DNA of 64,000 nt from Shinella sp. H4-D48 (GCF_022637395.1 NZ_CP093337.1:1844001-1908000), one strand, 5' to 3'. Positions 1 through 10,134 are shown, numbered from the stretch's first letter. Notes: generated from the sequence alone by a model not told the origin. Translations and numbers: made by a program.

Positions 1-1
1 T

Positions 2-334
2 TCCGTCGGCAAGGACACCTTTCCGAAATCGCTGGATTGCCTCAAACCGCGCGGCATGTTCGTGAGCTTCGGCAATTCCTCCGGCCCGGTCGAAGCCTTC
101 AACATGGGGTTGCTCGCCCAGAAGGGCTCGCTCTTCGCGACGCGCCCGACATTGTTTGCCTATATCGCCACGCGCGACGCACTCGATGCATGTGCAAACT
201 CGCTGTTTGATATTGTGCAAAGCAACAAAGTGCGTATCAATATTAATCAGACTTATCCGTTGGCGGACGCGGGGCGCGCGCACACGGATCTGGAAACAAG
301 AAAAACGAGTGGAACGACACTGCTCATTCCCTGA
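2..334 (+). CDS. NADPH:quinone oxidoreductase, C-terminal part (cut by window start)
   Basis: This is the last 110 codons of a zinc-independent MDR-family quinone oxidoreductase; the gene begins before the window. The visible part contains the end of the Rossmann domain (a strand reading GMFVSFGNSSGPVE) and the usual C-terminal tail with PLADAGRAHTDLETRKTSGT, which is typical of quinone reductases (the L-ADA-xAHxxLExRxTxGK pattern). Such enzymes reduce quinones with NADPH in the cytosol. It lies 47 bp ahead of an ABC transporter operon on the same strand, so it may be cotranscribed, but no functional link is evident. Confidence 0.85.
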   Translation, partial: SVGKDTFPKSLDCLKPRGMFVSFGNSSGPVEAFNMGLLAQKGSLFATRPTLFAYIATRDALDACANSLFDIVQSNKVRININQTYPLADAGRAHTDLETRKTSGTTLLIP

Positions 335-381
335 CCGCCCGGACGGGCATAAAGGCTGGGATCGCAGGAAAGAGGGGCAAA

Positions 382-1956
382 GTGCCAGCCGTTGGATCAT
401 CCGCGGGCGGACCTTTATTGGCCGTTCGCAGCCTGACAAAATTGTTCGGTTCGTTTGCCGCCTGCAACGGCATCGACCTCGAAATCCAGCCCGGTGAGAT
501 CCATGCCCTGCTGGGCGAGAACGGTGCGGGAAAATCGACGCTCGTGAAGATGCTTTTCGGCGTTCTGGCACCGACCAGCGGCGAGATCGTCTGGAAGGGC
601 GATTCCGTGCGAATCCCGAGCCCCGGCGCCGCCCGCCGTCTTGGCATCGGCATGGTGTTCCAGCATTTTTCCCTGTTCGAGGCGCTGACGGTCGCCGAAA
701 ACATCGCGCTATCGCTGAGCCCCGGCATATCGCTGTCGAAGGTCGCCGAGGAAGCATCGCGCCTTTCGCATCTTTACGGCCTGCCGCTCGATCCAAAGGC
801 GCATGTTGCGGATCTCTCGGTTGGGGAGCGCCAGCGCATCGAAATCGTGCGCGCCCTGCTGCAAAACCCCGAACTGATCATTCTCGACGAGCCCACGTCC
901 GTCCTGACGCCGCAGGAGGCTGACAGGCTGTTTGAGACACTCGACAAGCTGAAGGCTGAAGGGCGTTCCGTTCTCTATATCAGCCACCGGCTGGAAGAGG
1001 TGCAGCGTATCTGCGACCGTGCGACCGTGCTGCGCCATGGCAAAGTGACGGGCGCCTGCGACCCCCGCAAGGAAACGCCGGCTTCGCTCGCGCGCATGAT
1101 GGTTGGCAGCGATGTCGCCTCGGTGAGCACCGCCGGCACGAACACCAAGGGTGACGTGCTGCTGGAGGCGCGCCATCTGAGCGTACCCGCGCGCACCCCC
1201 TTTGCAGTCGCGCTCAAGAATGTCTGTCTCAAGGTCCGCGGTGGCGAAGTGCTGGCTATCGCCGGTGTTGCCGGTAACGGGCAGGGCGAGCTTTTCGACG
1301 CGCTTTCCGGTGAATATCCCGCGGCGGACGCCTCCGCCGTTTTCATCCGCAACAAGCCGGCCGGCAATCTCGGCATTACGGCGCGCCGCCTGATGGGGGC
1401 GGGCTTCGTGCCGGAGGAACGCCACGGCCATGCGGCCGTGCCGTCGCTGCCGCTATCGGACAACCTTGTTTTGGCGCGCAGCCAGTCCGACCGGCGGACC
1501 TTCCTCGGCGGTGGCGTGCTCGGTATCATCAAGCACGCGGTCGTGCGCCTCGCATCGCGGCGCATTTCCGAGACGATGGACGTACGCAAGAGCGGTGACG
1601 ATCCGGCGGCCGGCTCGCTGTCGGGGGGCAATCTCCAGAAGTACATTGTCGGCCGCGAACTCGACCGCCAGCCCGCCGTTCTGATCGTCAATCAGCCGAC
1701 TTGGGGCGTCGATGCGGGAGCGGCAAGCCGCATCCGCCAGGCGCTCGTCGATCTCGCAAAATCCGGCTCGGCCGTGCTCGTCATCAGCCAGGATCTGGAC
1801 GAGATTTTCGAGGTTGCGACCGAGATCGCCGTGATCAGCGAGGGACGCCTGTCGGATGTCTATCCGGCGCACGCGCTGACGCGCGAAACGATCGGCCTTC
1901 TGATGGGTGGAATGTACGGCAAGACGGAAGGCGAAGAGGTTGCCCATGCGCATTGA
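382..1956 (+). CDS. ABC transporter ATP-binding protein, BMP/nucleoside-type importer
   Basis: This 524-residue protein has two tandem ABC ATPase domains, as in sugar and nucleoside importers of the RbsA/YufO type. The first domain has Walker A GENGAGKST (about 45-53), signature LSVGERQR and Walker B LIILDEPT. The second has a degenerate Walker A (AGVAGNGQG), signature LSGGNLQK and a Walker B with Asn (LIVNQPT), as is usual for the second domain of this family. The start is GTG, preceded by a purine-rich GGAAAGAGGGG. It overlaps the next permease gene by 11 bp. With two permeases and a BMP-family binding protein downstream it forms a complete importer, probably for nucleosides or purines; the substrate is inferred from the family. 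Confidence 0.95.
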   Translation: MPAVGSSAGGPLLAVRSLTKLFGSFAACNGIDLEIQPGEIHALLGENGAGKSTLVKMLFGVLAPTSGEIVWKGDSVRIPSPGAARRLGIGMVFQHFSLFEALTVAENIALSLSPGISLSKVAEEASRLSHLYGLPLDPKAHVADLSVGERQRIEIVRALLQNPELIILDEPTSVLTPQEADRLFETLDKLKAEGRSVLYISHRLEEVQRICDRATVLRHGKVTGACDPRKETPASLARMMVGSDVASVSTAGTNTKGDVLLEARHLSVPARTPFAVALKNVCLKVRGGEVLAIAGVAGNGQGELFDALSGEYPAADASAVFIRNKPAGNLGITARRLMGAGFVPEERHGHAAVPSLPLSDNLVLARSQSDRRTFLGGGVLGIIKHAVVRLASRRISETMDVRKSGDDPAAGSLSGGNLQKYIVGRELDRQPAVLIVNQPTWGVDAGAASRIRQALVDLAKSGSAVLVISQDLDEIFEVATEIAVISEGRLSDVYPAHALTRETIGLLMGGMYGKTEGEEVAHAH

Positions 1957-3040
1957 ACTCGAACGACGCGCCAACCCGTCCCTGCTGTTTTCCGTGATTT
2001 CCCCGTTTCTGGCGTTGGCGCTGACGGTGTTTGCGGGCGGCATCATGTTCGCGCTGCTTGGCAAGGACCCGGTTTCTGCACTCTACAGCTTCTTCATCGA
2101 GCCACTACTCGACATCTGGTCGCTGCACGAAATCGCCATCAAGGCTGCGCCCCTCATCCTGATCGGCGCGGGTCTTTCGGTGTGCTATCGCTCCAACAAC
2201 TGGAACATCGGCGCCGAGGGGCAGTTCATTGCCGGCGCGATTGCGGGCGCCATCGTGCCGGTCGTCTTCCACGACTGGCATTCGTCGCTGGTTCTGCCGC
2301 TAATGCTGATTTTCGGCATGATCGGTGGTGCGCTCTATGCGGCCATACCCGCCTTCCTCAAGGCGCATATGAACACCAACGAAATCCTGACGAGCCTGAT
2401 GCTGGTCTATATCGCCCAGCTCTTCCTCGACTGGCTGGTGCGCGGTCCCTGGCGCAGCCCGGATGCCTACAATTTCCCGGTTAGCCGCGATTTTGCGCCG
2501 GAGGCAATCCTGCCTGAACTCGTGTCCTCCGGGCGCGCCAATCTCGGTTTCGTCTTCGCCGTCGTCGCTGCCGTCGGCCTGTGGATCATGATGCGCTATA
2601 CGCTGAAGGGCTTCGAGATTACCGTGCTTGGCCAATCCGAACGGGCAGGCCGCTTCGCCGGCTTTTCCTCCAGGCGCATGATCTGGTTCTCCATGCTGCT
2701 TTCCGGCGCGTTTGCCGGACTTGCCGGGATTTCCGAAGTCAGCGGCGTCATCGGCAAGCTCCAACCCGTTATCTCGCCCGGCTACGGCTTCACCGCCATT
2801 ATCGTTGCCTTCCTTGGTCGCCTCAATCCGCTCGGCATCATCGCCGCCGGCCTGTTCCTGGCATTAACCTATGTCGGCGGCGAGGCCGTGCAGCTGACGC
2901 TCGGTGTCTCCGACAAGGTCACGCGTGTTTTCCAGGGCCTGCTCCTGTTCTTCGTGCTCTCCTGCGATACGCTGATCCAGTACAAGATCCGGCTGGTGTT
3001 CTCCCGGTTCCGCCAGACCACCGAAGGGGGAGCGCACTGA
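1946..3040 (+). CDS. ABC transporter permease 1, BMP/nucleoside-type importer
   Basis: This 364-residue polytopic inner-membrane protein belongs to the BPD_transp_2 family (YufP type), the larger of the two permeases in BMP-dependent importers. It has about nine hydrophobic segments, the family segment around NWNIGAEGQF and the glycine-rich GFSSRRMIWFSMLLSGAFAG stretch. The ATG at 1946 is chosen because GAAGAGGT sits just upstream and it overlaps the ATPase stop by 11 bp, a normal translational coupling; in-frame starts further upstream lie deep in the ATPase gene. It ends in an ATGA overlap with permease 2. Confidence 0.94.
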   Translation: MRIELERRANPSLLFSVISPFLALALTVFAGGIMFALLGKDPVSALYSFFIEPLLDIWSLHEIAIKAAPLILIGAGLSVCYRSNNWNIGAEGQFIAGAIAGAIVPVVFHDWHSSLVLPLMLIFGMIGGALYAAIPAFLKAHMNTNEILTSLMLVYIAQLFLDWLVRGPWRSPDAYNFPVSRDFAPEAILPELVSSGRANLGFVFAVVAAVGLWIMMRYTLKGFEITVLGQSERAGRFAGFSSRRMIWFSMLLSGAFAGLAGISEVSGVIGKLQPVISPGYGFTAIIVAFLGRLNPLGIIAAGLFLALTYVGGEAVQLTLGVSDKVTRVFQGLLLFFVLSCDTLIQYKIRLVFSRFRQTTEGGAH

Positions 3041-3960
3041 TGGGTATCGTCGAAGCCATCCTCCTGACGGTCGTCACCGCCGCCACGCCGCTGGTGCTCG
3101 CCTCGCTCGGCGAGCTCGTGTCGGAGCGGGCGGGCGTGCTCAATCTCGGCGTTGAAGGCATGATGGTGATGGGGGCGGTGCTCGCCTTTGCCGCTACGCA
3201 GGCCACAGGTTCGCCCTATGTCGGCATTCTCGCGGGCATTGCCTGCGGCGCGCTGTTTTCGCTGCTTTTCGGCTTTCTGACACTGACGCTCGTTGCCAAT
3301 CAGGTGGCGACCGGCCTTGCGCTGACCATTCTCGGCCTTGGTATATCCGGACAGATCGGTGAGCCTTATGTCGGCATGTCCGGCATCAAGCTCCAGCCTA
3401 TCGCCATTCCGCTCCTGTCCGATATCCCGTTCATCGGAGCGGTGCTTTTCAAGCAGGACCTGATCTTCTACCTGTCCATTGCGCTCGTTTTCGGCGTGAA
3501 CTGGTTCCTTTTCCGCAGCCGGGCAGGGCTCAAGATCCGGGCGATCGGCGACAACCATGCCTCGGCGCACGCGCTCGGCATCCATGTCATCCGCACGCGC
3601 TATCTGGCGGTCATGTTCGGCGGCGCATGCGCGGGTCTCGCCGGCGCGCAGCTATCGCTCGTCTACACGCCGCAATGGGTGGAGAACATGTCGGCCGGGC
3701 GCGGCTGGATCGCGCTGGCGCTTGTCGTCTTCGCCTCCTGGCGGCCGTGGCGGCTGCTGGCCGGCGGCTATCTGTTCGGCGCCGTCTCCATCAGCCAGCT
3801 GCACGCCCAGGCGCTCGGCCTCGGCATTCCCTCGCAATTCCTGTCGGCTCTTCCCTATGCCGCCACTGTTATCGTACTAATCCTGATATCGCATAACCGG
3901 CGCATGACGCTGATCAACACGCCCGCCTGCCTCGGCAAGCCATTCGTGCCCGATCGGTGA
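3040..3960 (+). CDS. ABC transporter permease 2, BMP/nucleoside-type importer
   Basis: This 306-residue permease is the YufQ-type partner. It begins with a hydrophobic segment followed by the conserved SERAGVLNLGVEGMM motif, which marks BPD_transp_2 permeases of nucleoside and branched-chain type systems, and contains IRAIGDNHASAHALG in the coupling region. The start codon shares its A with the TGA of permease 1 (ATGA), so expression of the two subunits is probably coupled. The 53 bp between it and the binding-protein gene contain no terminator. Confidence 0.95.
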   Translation: MGIVEAILLTVVTAATPLVLASLGELVSERAGVLNLGVEGMMVMGAVLAFAATQATGSPYVGILAGIACGALFSLLFGFLTLTLVANQVATGLALTILGLGISGQIGEPYVGMSGIKLQPIAIPLLSDIPFIGAVLFKQDLIFYLSIALVFGVNWFLFRSRAGLKIRAIGDNHASAHALGIHVIRTRYLAVMFGGACAGLAGAQLSLVYTPQWVENMSAGRGWIALALVVFASWRPWRLLAGGYLFGAVSISQLHAQALGLGIPSQFLSALPYAATVIVLILISHNRRMTLINTPACLGKPFVPDR

Positions 3961-4013
3961 CGAAGAACAAGAAGACGGGACACAACCAATCCAACCCACC
4001 TACAGAGGATAAA

Positions 4014-5084
4014 ATGAAGAAAATCATTCTCGCTCTCACAACATCGGCCGCCGTTCTCGGCTTCGCCGCTGCCGCCAGCGCCCAGGACAAGACGAAGATC
4101 TGCTTCATCTATGTCGGCTCCAAGACCGACGGCGGCTGGACACAGGCGCACGACATCGGCCGCCAGGCGCTGCAGGATCACTTCGGCGACAAGATCGAGA
4201 CGCCTTTCCTTGAAAACGTGCCGGAAGGCCCGGATGCCGAGCGCGCGATCGAGCGCATGGCCCGCTCTGGCTGCGCTCTCGTCTTCACCACGTCGTTCGG
4301 CTTCATGGACGCGACCATCAAGGTTGCAGAAAAATTCCCGGACGTGAAGTTCGAGCATGCAACCGGCTTCAAGTCGGCCGCCAACGTCGCGACCTACAAT
4401 GCGCGTTTCTATGAAGGCCGCTACATCCAGGGCGTGATTGCCGCCAAGCTGTCGCAGAAGGGCCTCGCCGGCTACATCGCGTCCTTCCCGATCCCGGAAG
4501 TCGTAATGGGCATCAACTCGTTCGTCCACGGCGCCCAGTCCGTGAACCCGGAGTTCAAGGTCAAGGTCATCTGGGCCAACACCTGGTTCGACCCGGGCAA
4601 AGAAGCCGATGCCGCCAAGGCGCTCGTCGACCAGGGCGTCGATATCCTGACGCAGCATACCGACACGACCGCGCCGATGCAGGTTGCCTCCGAGCGTGGC
4701 ATCAAGGCCTTCGGCCAGGCTTCCGACATGATCAAGGCCGGCCCGGAAACGCAGCTGACCGCCATCGTCGACACCTGGGGCGCCTACTACATCAAGCGCA
4801 CCCAGGCCGTTCTCGACGGCACGTGGAAGTCCGAACAGATGTGGGACGGCCTGAAGGACGGTATCCTCACCATGGCGCCCTACACGAACATGCCTGACGA
4901 CGTGAAGAAGCTGGCGGAAGAGACCGAAGCGAAAATCCGCTCCGGCGAACTGCACCCCTTCACCGGCCCGATCAAGAAGCAGGACGGCTCGGACTGGCTG
5001 GCTGACGGTGCTGTTTCGGACGACGGCACGCTTCTCGGCATGAACTTCTACATCGCCGGCGTGGACGACCAGCTGCCGAAGTGA
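4014..5084 (+). CDS. BMP family ABC transporter substrate-binding protein
   Basis: This 356-residue periplasmic protein belongs to the Bmp/PnrA-like family that delivers purine nucleosides or related compounds to ABC importers. The start at 4014 follows AGAGGAT and gives a clean signal peptide (MKKIILALTTSAAVLGFAAAASAQ) cleaved near residue 23; there is no lipobox Cys, so it is soluble in the periplasm. The family pattern is present in ICFIYVGSKTDGGWTQAHDIG and GYIASFPIPEVVMGIN. It is the last gene of the importer operon and ends before a strong intrinsic terminator. Confidence 0.94.
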   Translation: MKKIILALTTSAAVLGFAAAASAQDKTKICFIYVGSKTDGGWTQAHDIGRQALQDHFGDKIETPFLENVPEGPDAERAIERMARSGCALVFTTSFGFMDATIKVAEKFPDVKFEHATGFKSAANVATYNARFYEGRYIQGVIAAKLSQKGLAGYIASFPIPEVVMGINSFVHGAQSVNPEFKVKVIWANTWFDPGKEADAAKALVDQGVDILTQHTDTTAPMQVASERGIKAFGQASDMIKAGPETQLTAIVDTWGAYYIKRTQAVLDGTWKSEQMWDGLKDGILTMAPYTNMPDDVKKLAEETEAKIRSGELHPFTGPIKKQDGSDWLADGAVSDDGTLLGMNFYIAGVDDQLPK

Positions 5085-5111
5085 TCGTATCGATCACCTC
5101 AAAAACAGAAA

Positions 5112-5136
5112 GGCGCTCCGGTGGAGCGCCTTTTTT
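5112..5136 (+). terminator. Rho-independent terminator of the BMP importer operon
   Basis: An 8-bp perfect GC-rich stem (GGCGCTCC at 5112-5119 with GGAGCGCC at 5123-5130) has a 3-nt loop and is followed directly by six T residues. It lies 27 bp after the binding-protein stop codon. Confidence 0.92.
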
Positions 5137-5201
5137 CGTTTGAAGCTACCGTGACATACCTTTCGGAACGTCACGTTCGGCCTCGCAGCCTGCCGGAACG
5201 G

Positions 5202-5534
5202 CTAGTGGAAGATACCACTCTGTTCCTTCCACCTGTAGTGGCCTTCATCGACATCCATCAGCGCGCGGACCTGCGGATGGCGCACCGGCTTGCCGCTGTC
5301 GTCCGCGACCAGATTCTGTTCGGAGACATAGGCGACATATTCCGACTCGTCGTTTTCCGCGAAGAGATGGTAGAACGGCTGATCCTTGGGCGGGCGGATT
5401 TCCGCAGGAATGGCGTTCCACCACTCGTCCGTATTGGCGAATTCGGGGTCAACGTCGAAGACCACGCCACGGAACGGGAAAACCCGGTGGCGGACAACGT
5501 CGCCGATGGCAAATTTTGCATGACGCATCTTCAT
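5202..5534 (-). CDS. hspQ: Heat shock protein HspQ
   Basis: This 110-residue protein is a full-length member of the HspQ (YccV-like, hemimethylated-DNA-binding domain) family. In enterobacteria HspQ is a heat-induced specificity factor for Lon and promotes turnover of misfolded DnaA. Family features seen are GDVVRHRVFPFRGVVFDVDPE near the start, then WWNAIP, QPFYHLF and YVSEQNL. The start MKMRHAKFAIGD fits the family and follows AGAAAGGTAGGT; longer in-frame starts add low-complexity Arg/Cys-rich sequence without homology. The gene is transcribed alone, toward the importer operon. Confidence 0.93.
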   Translation of the reverse strand: MKMRHAKFAIGDVVRHRVFPFRGVVFDVDPEFANTDEWWNAIPAEIRPPKDQPFYHLFAENDESEYVAYVSEQNLVADDSGKPVRHPQVRALMDVDEGHYRWKEQSGIFH

Positions 5535-5689
5535 GGCGTACCTACCTTTCTCCTTATATTTGGGTAATTGTGCTAAAACATCAATAGTTCCAGTCGAATG
5601 CGATGCGCGTTCGGAACAAGGCAGTGCTGCTTGCGCCTGCTCCGGTTTCGGCGTACCTCCAAAAGACAGCGTCAAGCGGATCGTAATGC

Positions 5690-6706
5690 ATGAACAATCA
5701 ATGGGGCAGAAGCAGCGGCGGAGCGACCGGAGGCGGTAGCGGCATTGGTGGCATTCTGTTCGCATCGGTCATCTGCCTGGCGCTCGGCGGCGCTGCTGGT
5801 TACGGCGCGTTCCGCGCCATGTCCGGCTCAGCCTCCGACAAAACCCTGGAAGAACGTGACCGTCGCATCGCCGATCTGGCCGGTGAACTCGATGCGCGTG
5901 TGGCGCAGATCGAGGAAGACAGCCGCAAGGCAAAAGCCTTGGCCGACGAGAACGATGCCCTCCAGCGCCAGCTTGACGCCGTGCGCGCCAATTCCGGCCA
6001 ATCCGACGCCGCGGCGGTCGCGGAAAACGCACGACTGTCGCAAGAGGTGGTTCCCCGTCTGAGACGCGAACTGCAGCACACGGAACAGAAACTCGCCGAA
6101 GCCGAACGACTGCAGCGAGAGGCCGAAGCGGCTGCAGCCGACCGCGCCCGGCAGCTTAAAGCGCGGGCCGGTCAAATCTCACAGCTTGAAAAGGTGCTTG
6201 CCGAGGCACGTAGCGCACAAACGACAAGCCAGAATGACGAGGTCGAACGCCTGGAAGCTGAGGCAGAAACGCTGCGCGGAGAACTTGCTGAGGCCGAGCA
6301 GGCCGCCAAAAGGCTCCGCACCCGCGAACTGCCCGACCTGGTGGCTGAAATCGCCCGCAAGAACCAGGAGATCGCGACGCTGACGGCCAACAACGCCGCC
6401 CTTGCGGAGAGGATTGCCGCACTGGAAACGGCCACCGAGCCGAAGAGCCCGCAACAGTCAGATAGCAATGGCGCGCGTGATAACGCCAAGCCGGCCGACG
6501 GCCGCAGCCCCCGCAACGCCGCACTGGTGGCACAGGTCATCGAGAGAACGCCGGGGCTAGACCGGCTGACGGGCGCGCAACGCACGCAACTGGAACAGAC
6601 ACTCGTTTCCGGAGAATGCGTCACCAATGCGCTTGGCAGCGTGCTGAACCGTGTGCCCATTCTGGCGCTTCGCGGCCTGATGCGCGACCTCGACAGCGAT
6701 TGCTAG
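5690..6706 (+). CDS. Membrane-anchored coiled-coil protein of unknown function
   Basis: I do not recognise a characterised family for this 338-residue protein. A Gly/Ser-rich N-terminus is followed by one transmembrane helix at about residues 20-42 (GILFASVICLALGGAAGYGAF). Residues about 50-250 form a long Glu/Ala/Arg-rich coiled coil with heptad character (LEERDRRIADLAGELDARV and similar). A Pro/Asn-rich linker leads to a compact C-terminal domain at about 275-338 (VIERTPGLDRLTGAQRTQL onward) with two Cys, one of them the last residue. The topology suggests a cell-envelope scaffold with one N-terminal anchor. It stands alone between hspQ (divergent) and the TAXI protein. Confidence 0.85.
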   Translation: MNNQWGRSSGGATGGGSGIGGILFASVICLALGGAAGYGAFRAMSGSASDKTLEERDRRIADLAGELDARVAQIEEDSRKAKALADENDALQRQLDAVRANSGQSDAAAVAENARLSQEVVPRLRRELQHTEQKLAEAERLQREAEAAAADRARQLKARAGQISQLEKVLAEARSAQTTSQNDEVERLEAEAETLRGELAEAEQAAKRLRTRELPDLVAEIARKNQEIATLTANNAALAERIAALETATEPKSPQQSDSNGARDNAKPADGRSPRNAALVAQVIERTPGLDRLTGAQRTQLEQTLVSGECVTNALGSVLNRVPILALRGLMRDLDSDC

Positions 6707-6833
6707 GCCTTTCCGGCGAAGGTGGATATGGTTTCGCTTTCGCAGGTCGTGAAGAAAACTCTATGAGGCGTTTTTCGTCCTCAGGAAAAGCCTGACCTGC
6801 GGGGGAAATGCCCGCTCACGGAAGGAGATTTGC

Positions 6834-7868
6834 ATGAAGCGATCAGTTCTGGCGGCCGCGCTCGGCCTTGCCCTATCGACGGGAACGGCATCTGCCCAGG
6901 AGTTCGAGCGTAGCATCATGACCGGGGGGCCGCAGGGCACCTATATCAAGATCGGCCGCGACATTGCCGCACTCGGCGCCGAGTGCGGACTGAAGCTGAA
7001 CGTCGTGGAGAGCGCCGGGTCGCTTGAGAATTTCGTCGGTGTGCGCAACCGCCGCAACACGCAGTTCGGCATCGTACAGAGCGACGTGCTCGAATATCTG
7101 AAGACCTTCGAGGCGAACGATCCCGAGGTGCAGAAGGCGGTGAAGGGCGTGCGCATCATGTTCCCGCTCTACAACGAGGAGATCCACGTGCTGGCGCGCA
7201 AGGACATTGCCGGCGTGAAGGATCTCGCCGGCAAGAAGGTCGCCGTCGGCAAGAAGGATTCCGGAACCTTCCTGACTGCGACGCTGGTGATGGATATTCT
7301 TCAGGTGAAGGCGGGCGAGCGGGTCGATATCAACCCGGACGAGGCGCTGCCGAAGCTGCTTTCCGGCGAGATCGACGCGTTCTTCTATGTCGCCGGCGCG
7401 CCGGCAGCGCTGTTTTCCGGCAACACGATCGACAAGGCGAAATTCCACCTTCTGCCGATCACCGAGGCGCCGCTGCTTGCGACCTATACGCCCTCGCGCA
7501 TAGAGGCTGGAACCTATTCGTTTCAGGATCAACCTGTTGATCTCGTCGCGGTGAAGGCCGTGATGATGACGTATGACTACGACGTCAAGCGCAACGCCTA
7601 TCATCGCGACAGCTGCAAGACCGTCGCCGACTTCTCGAGCCTGATCGTCGGTGGTCTCGACAAGCTGAAGGCGACCGGACACCCGAAATGGAAGACCGTC
7701 GACCTGACCGCGCTGCCGCCGGGCTGGCAGGTCGGGGTCTGCGTCAAGGCCGGCATGGCGCTGGACTACAAGCCGGCCTGCAAGCCGCAAGCCGGCACGG
7801 CAACCGGCGCCACGGACGATTCGAACGAGGAGTATCTCAACCTCCTCAAGCAGCGGCTGAAGCCCTGA
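6834..7868 (+). CDS. TAXI family TRAP-type solute-binding protein
   Basis: This 344-residue secreted protein belongs to the TAXI family of TRAP-transporter binding proteins. It has a Sec signal peptide (MKRSVLAAALGLALSTGTASAQ, cleaved near residue 22), then the family opening IMTGGPQGTYIKIGRDIAAL, GVRNRRNTQFGIVQSDVLEYL and DLAGKKVAVGKKDSGTFLTA. The ATG follows GGAAGGAG. TAXI proteins usually pair with a fused DctQM membrane subunit, but none is encoded nearby, so it is an orphan that may dock to a distant permease. The ligand is unknown; known family members bind glutamate-like or other small acids. It converges on glnA with a shared terminator between. Confidence 0.9.
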   Translation: MKRSVLAAALGLALSTGTASAQEFERSIMTGGPQGTYIKIGRDIAALGAECGLKLNVVESAGSLENFVGVRNRRNTQFGIVQSDVLEYLKTFEANDPEVQKAVKGVRIMFPLYNEEIHVLARKDIAGVKDLAGKKVAVGKKDSGTFLTATLVMDILQVKAGERVDINPDEALPKLLSGEIDAFFYVAGAPAALFSGNTIDKAKFHLLPITEAPLLATYTPSRIEAGTYSFQDQPVDLVAVKAVMMTYDYDVKRNAYHRDSCKTVADFSSLIVGGLDKLKATGHPKWKTVDLTALPPGWQVGVCVKAGMALDYKPACKPQAGTATGATDDSNEEYLNLLKQRLKP

Positions 7869-7890
7869 CCGGATCGCAGACCAACAAAAA

Positions 7891-7915
7891 ACCCGGCCAA
7901 TGGCCGGGTTTTTCG
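7891..7915. terminator. Bidirectional terminator between the TAXI gene and glnA
   Basis: An 8-bp stem (ACCCGGCC at 7891-7898 with GGCCGGGT at 7902-7909) has a 3-nt loop. It is flanked by five A on the left and by TTTTT (7909-7913, including the last stem base) on the right, so it can stop transcription in both directions. A second hairpin, CCTCCCGCC (7926-7934) with GGCGGGAGG (7939-7947), lies between it and the glnA stop, without its own T tract. Confidence 0.9.
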
Positions 7916-7958
7916 TCTTGGGAGGCCTCCCGCCCGAAGGCGGGAGGAACAGCGACGA

Positions 7959-9368
7959 TCAGGCGGAGTAGTACATGTCGAACTCGACCGGGTGCGGCGT
8001 CATTTCGAAGCGCATGACTTCCGCCATCTTCAGTTCGATATAGGCGTCGATCTGGTCGTCGTCGAAGACGCCGCCGGCCGTGAGGAACTTGCGGTCCTTG
8101 TCGAGGCTTTCCAGAGCTTCGCGCAGCGAGCCGCAGACCGTCGGGATCTTCTTCAGTTCCTTCGGCGGCAGGTCGTAGAGGTCCTTGTCCATGGCCTTGC
8201 CGGGATGGATCTTGTTCTTGATGCCGTCGAGACCAGCCATCAGCATGGAAGCGAAGCCGAGGTAGGGGTTGCCGAGCGGATCGGGGAAGCGGATTTCAAC
8301 GCGCTTGGACTTCGGACCCGTGCCGAACGGAATGCGGCACGATGCCGAGCGGTTGCGTGCCGAGTAGGCAAGCAGAACCGGTGCTTCATAACCCGGGACA
8401 AGACGCTTGTAGGAGTTCGTCGTCGGGTTGGTGAAGGCGTTGATCGCCTTGGCATGCTTGATGATGCCGCCGATGAAGTACAGGCAGGTTTCCGACAGGC
8501 CGGCATATTCGTCGCCAGCGAACTGCGGCTTGGCGTCCTTCCAGATCGACAGGTGGACGTGCATGCCCGAGCCGTTGTCACCGAAGATCGGCTTCGGCAT
8601 GAAGGTTGCCGTCTTGCCATAGGCATTAGCGACCTGGTGCACGACATACTTGTAGATCTGCACCTTGTCGGCACTGCGGACGAGCGTGTCGAACTTCACG
8701 CCGAGCTCGTGCTGGGCGGCAGCCACTTCGTGGTGCTGCTTTTCGACGGTGACGCCCATTTCCTTGAGGACGGTCAGCATTTCGGAACGCATGTCCTGGC
8801 AGCTGTCGACCGGCGGAACCGGGAAGTAGCCGCCCTTGACGCGCGGACGATGGCCGAGGTTACCGGTCTCGTAGTCGGTGTCGTCGTTGGAGGGAAGCTC
8901 CGACGAATCCAGCTTGAAGCCGGTGTTGTACGGGTCGGCCTTGTACTTGACGTCGTCGAAGACGAAGAATTCAGGTTCCGGACCGGCATAGATGGTGTCG
9001 CCGATGCCCGATGCCTTGAGGTAGGCTTCGGCCTTCTTGGCCGTGCCGCGCGGGTCGCGGTTATAGGATTCGCCCGAGACCGGATCGAGAATGTCGCACA
9101 TCACGACGAGGGTGGACTGCGCGAAGAACGGGTCGATGTGAACCGTTGCGGGATCGGGCATCAGCACCATGTCGGACTCGTTGATGGCCTTCCAGCCGCC
9201 GATCGAGGAACCGTCGAACATGACGCCGTCGGCGAACATGTCTTCGTCGACGCAGTCGATGTCCATCGTGACGTGATGCAGCTTGCCGCGCGGGTCGGTG
9301 AAGCGCAGGTCGACGAACTTGACGTCGTTGTCCTTGATTTGCTTGAGGATGTCATTGGCAGTCGTCAT
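7959..9368 (-). CDS. glnA: Glutamine synthetase type I
   Basis: This 469-residue enzyme makes glutamine from glutamate, ammonia and ATP and is the main ammonium-assimilating enzyme. Family motifs are present in order: the N-terminal beta-grasp, [16 protein letters not shown], the [10 protein letters not shown] metal-binding stretch, the ATP-binding [14 protein letters not shown] and NRSASCRIP. The adenylylation loop [10 protein letters not shown] carries the Tyr that GlnE modifies in GSI-beta enzymes, so activity is probably regulated covalently through GlnB, GlnD and GlnE. It lies 62 bp downstream of glnB on the same strand and is very likely cotranscribed with it, ending at the shared terminator. 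Confidence 0.98.
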   Translation of the reverse strand: MTTANDILKQIKDNDVKFVDLRFTDPRGKLHHVTMDIDCVDEDMFADGVMFDGSSIGGWKAINESDMVLMPDPATVHIDPFFAQSTLVVMCDILDPVSGESYNRDPRGTAKKAEAYLKASGIGDTIYAGPEPEFFVFDDVKYKADPYNTGFKLDSSELPSNDDTDYETGNLGHRPRVKGGYFPVPPVDSCQDMRSEMLTVLKEMGVTVEKQHHEVAAAQHELGVKFDTLVRSADKVQIYKYVVHQVANAYGKTATFMPKPIFGDNGSGMHVHLSIWKDAKPQFAGDEYAGLSETCLYFIGGIIKHAKAINAFTNPTTNSYKRLVPGYEAPVLLAYSARNRSASCRIPFGTGPKSKRVEIRFPDPLGNPYLGFASMLMAGLDGIKNKIHPGKAMDKDLYDLPPKELKKIPTVCGSLREALESLDKDRKFLTAGGVFDDDQIDAYIELKMAEVMRFEMTPHPVEFDMYYSA

Positions 9369-9430
9369 GTGTGTAGTCCCTGTGTGAGATGACGAGGTTA
9401 TGAAAGCCCGGGCCGGACGGCCAGGCGGGA

Positions 9431-10134
<704 letters not shown>

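Noticed and set aside
7992-9392. 466-codon plus-strand frame lying opposite glnA
   Set aside because: It is the reverse frame of a highly conserved gene with strong GC3 bias, which opens antisense frames; its product is Val/Asp/Arg-rich and unlike any family.
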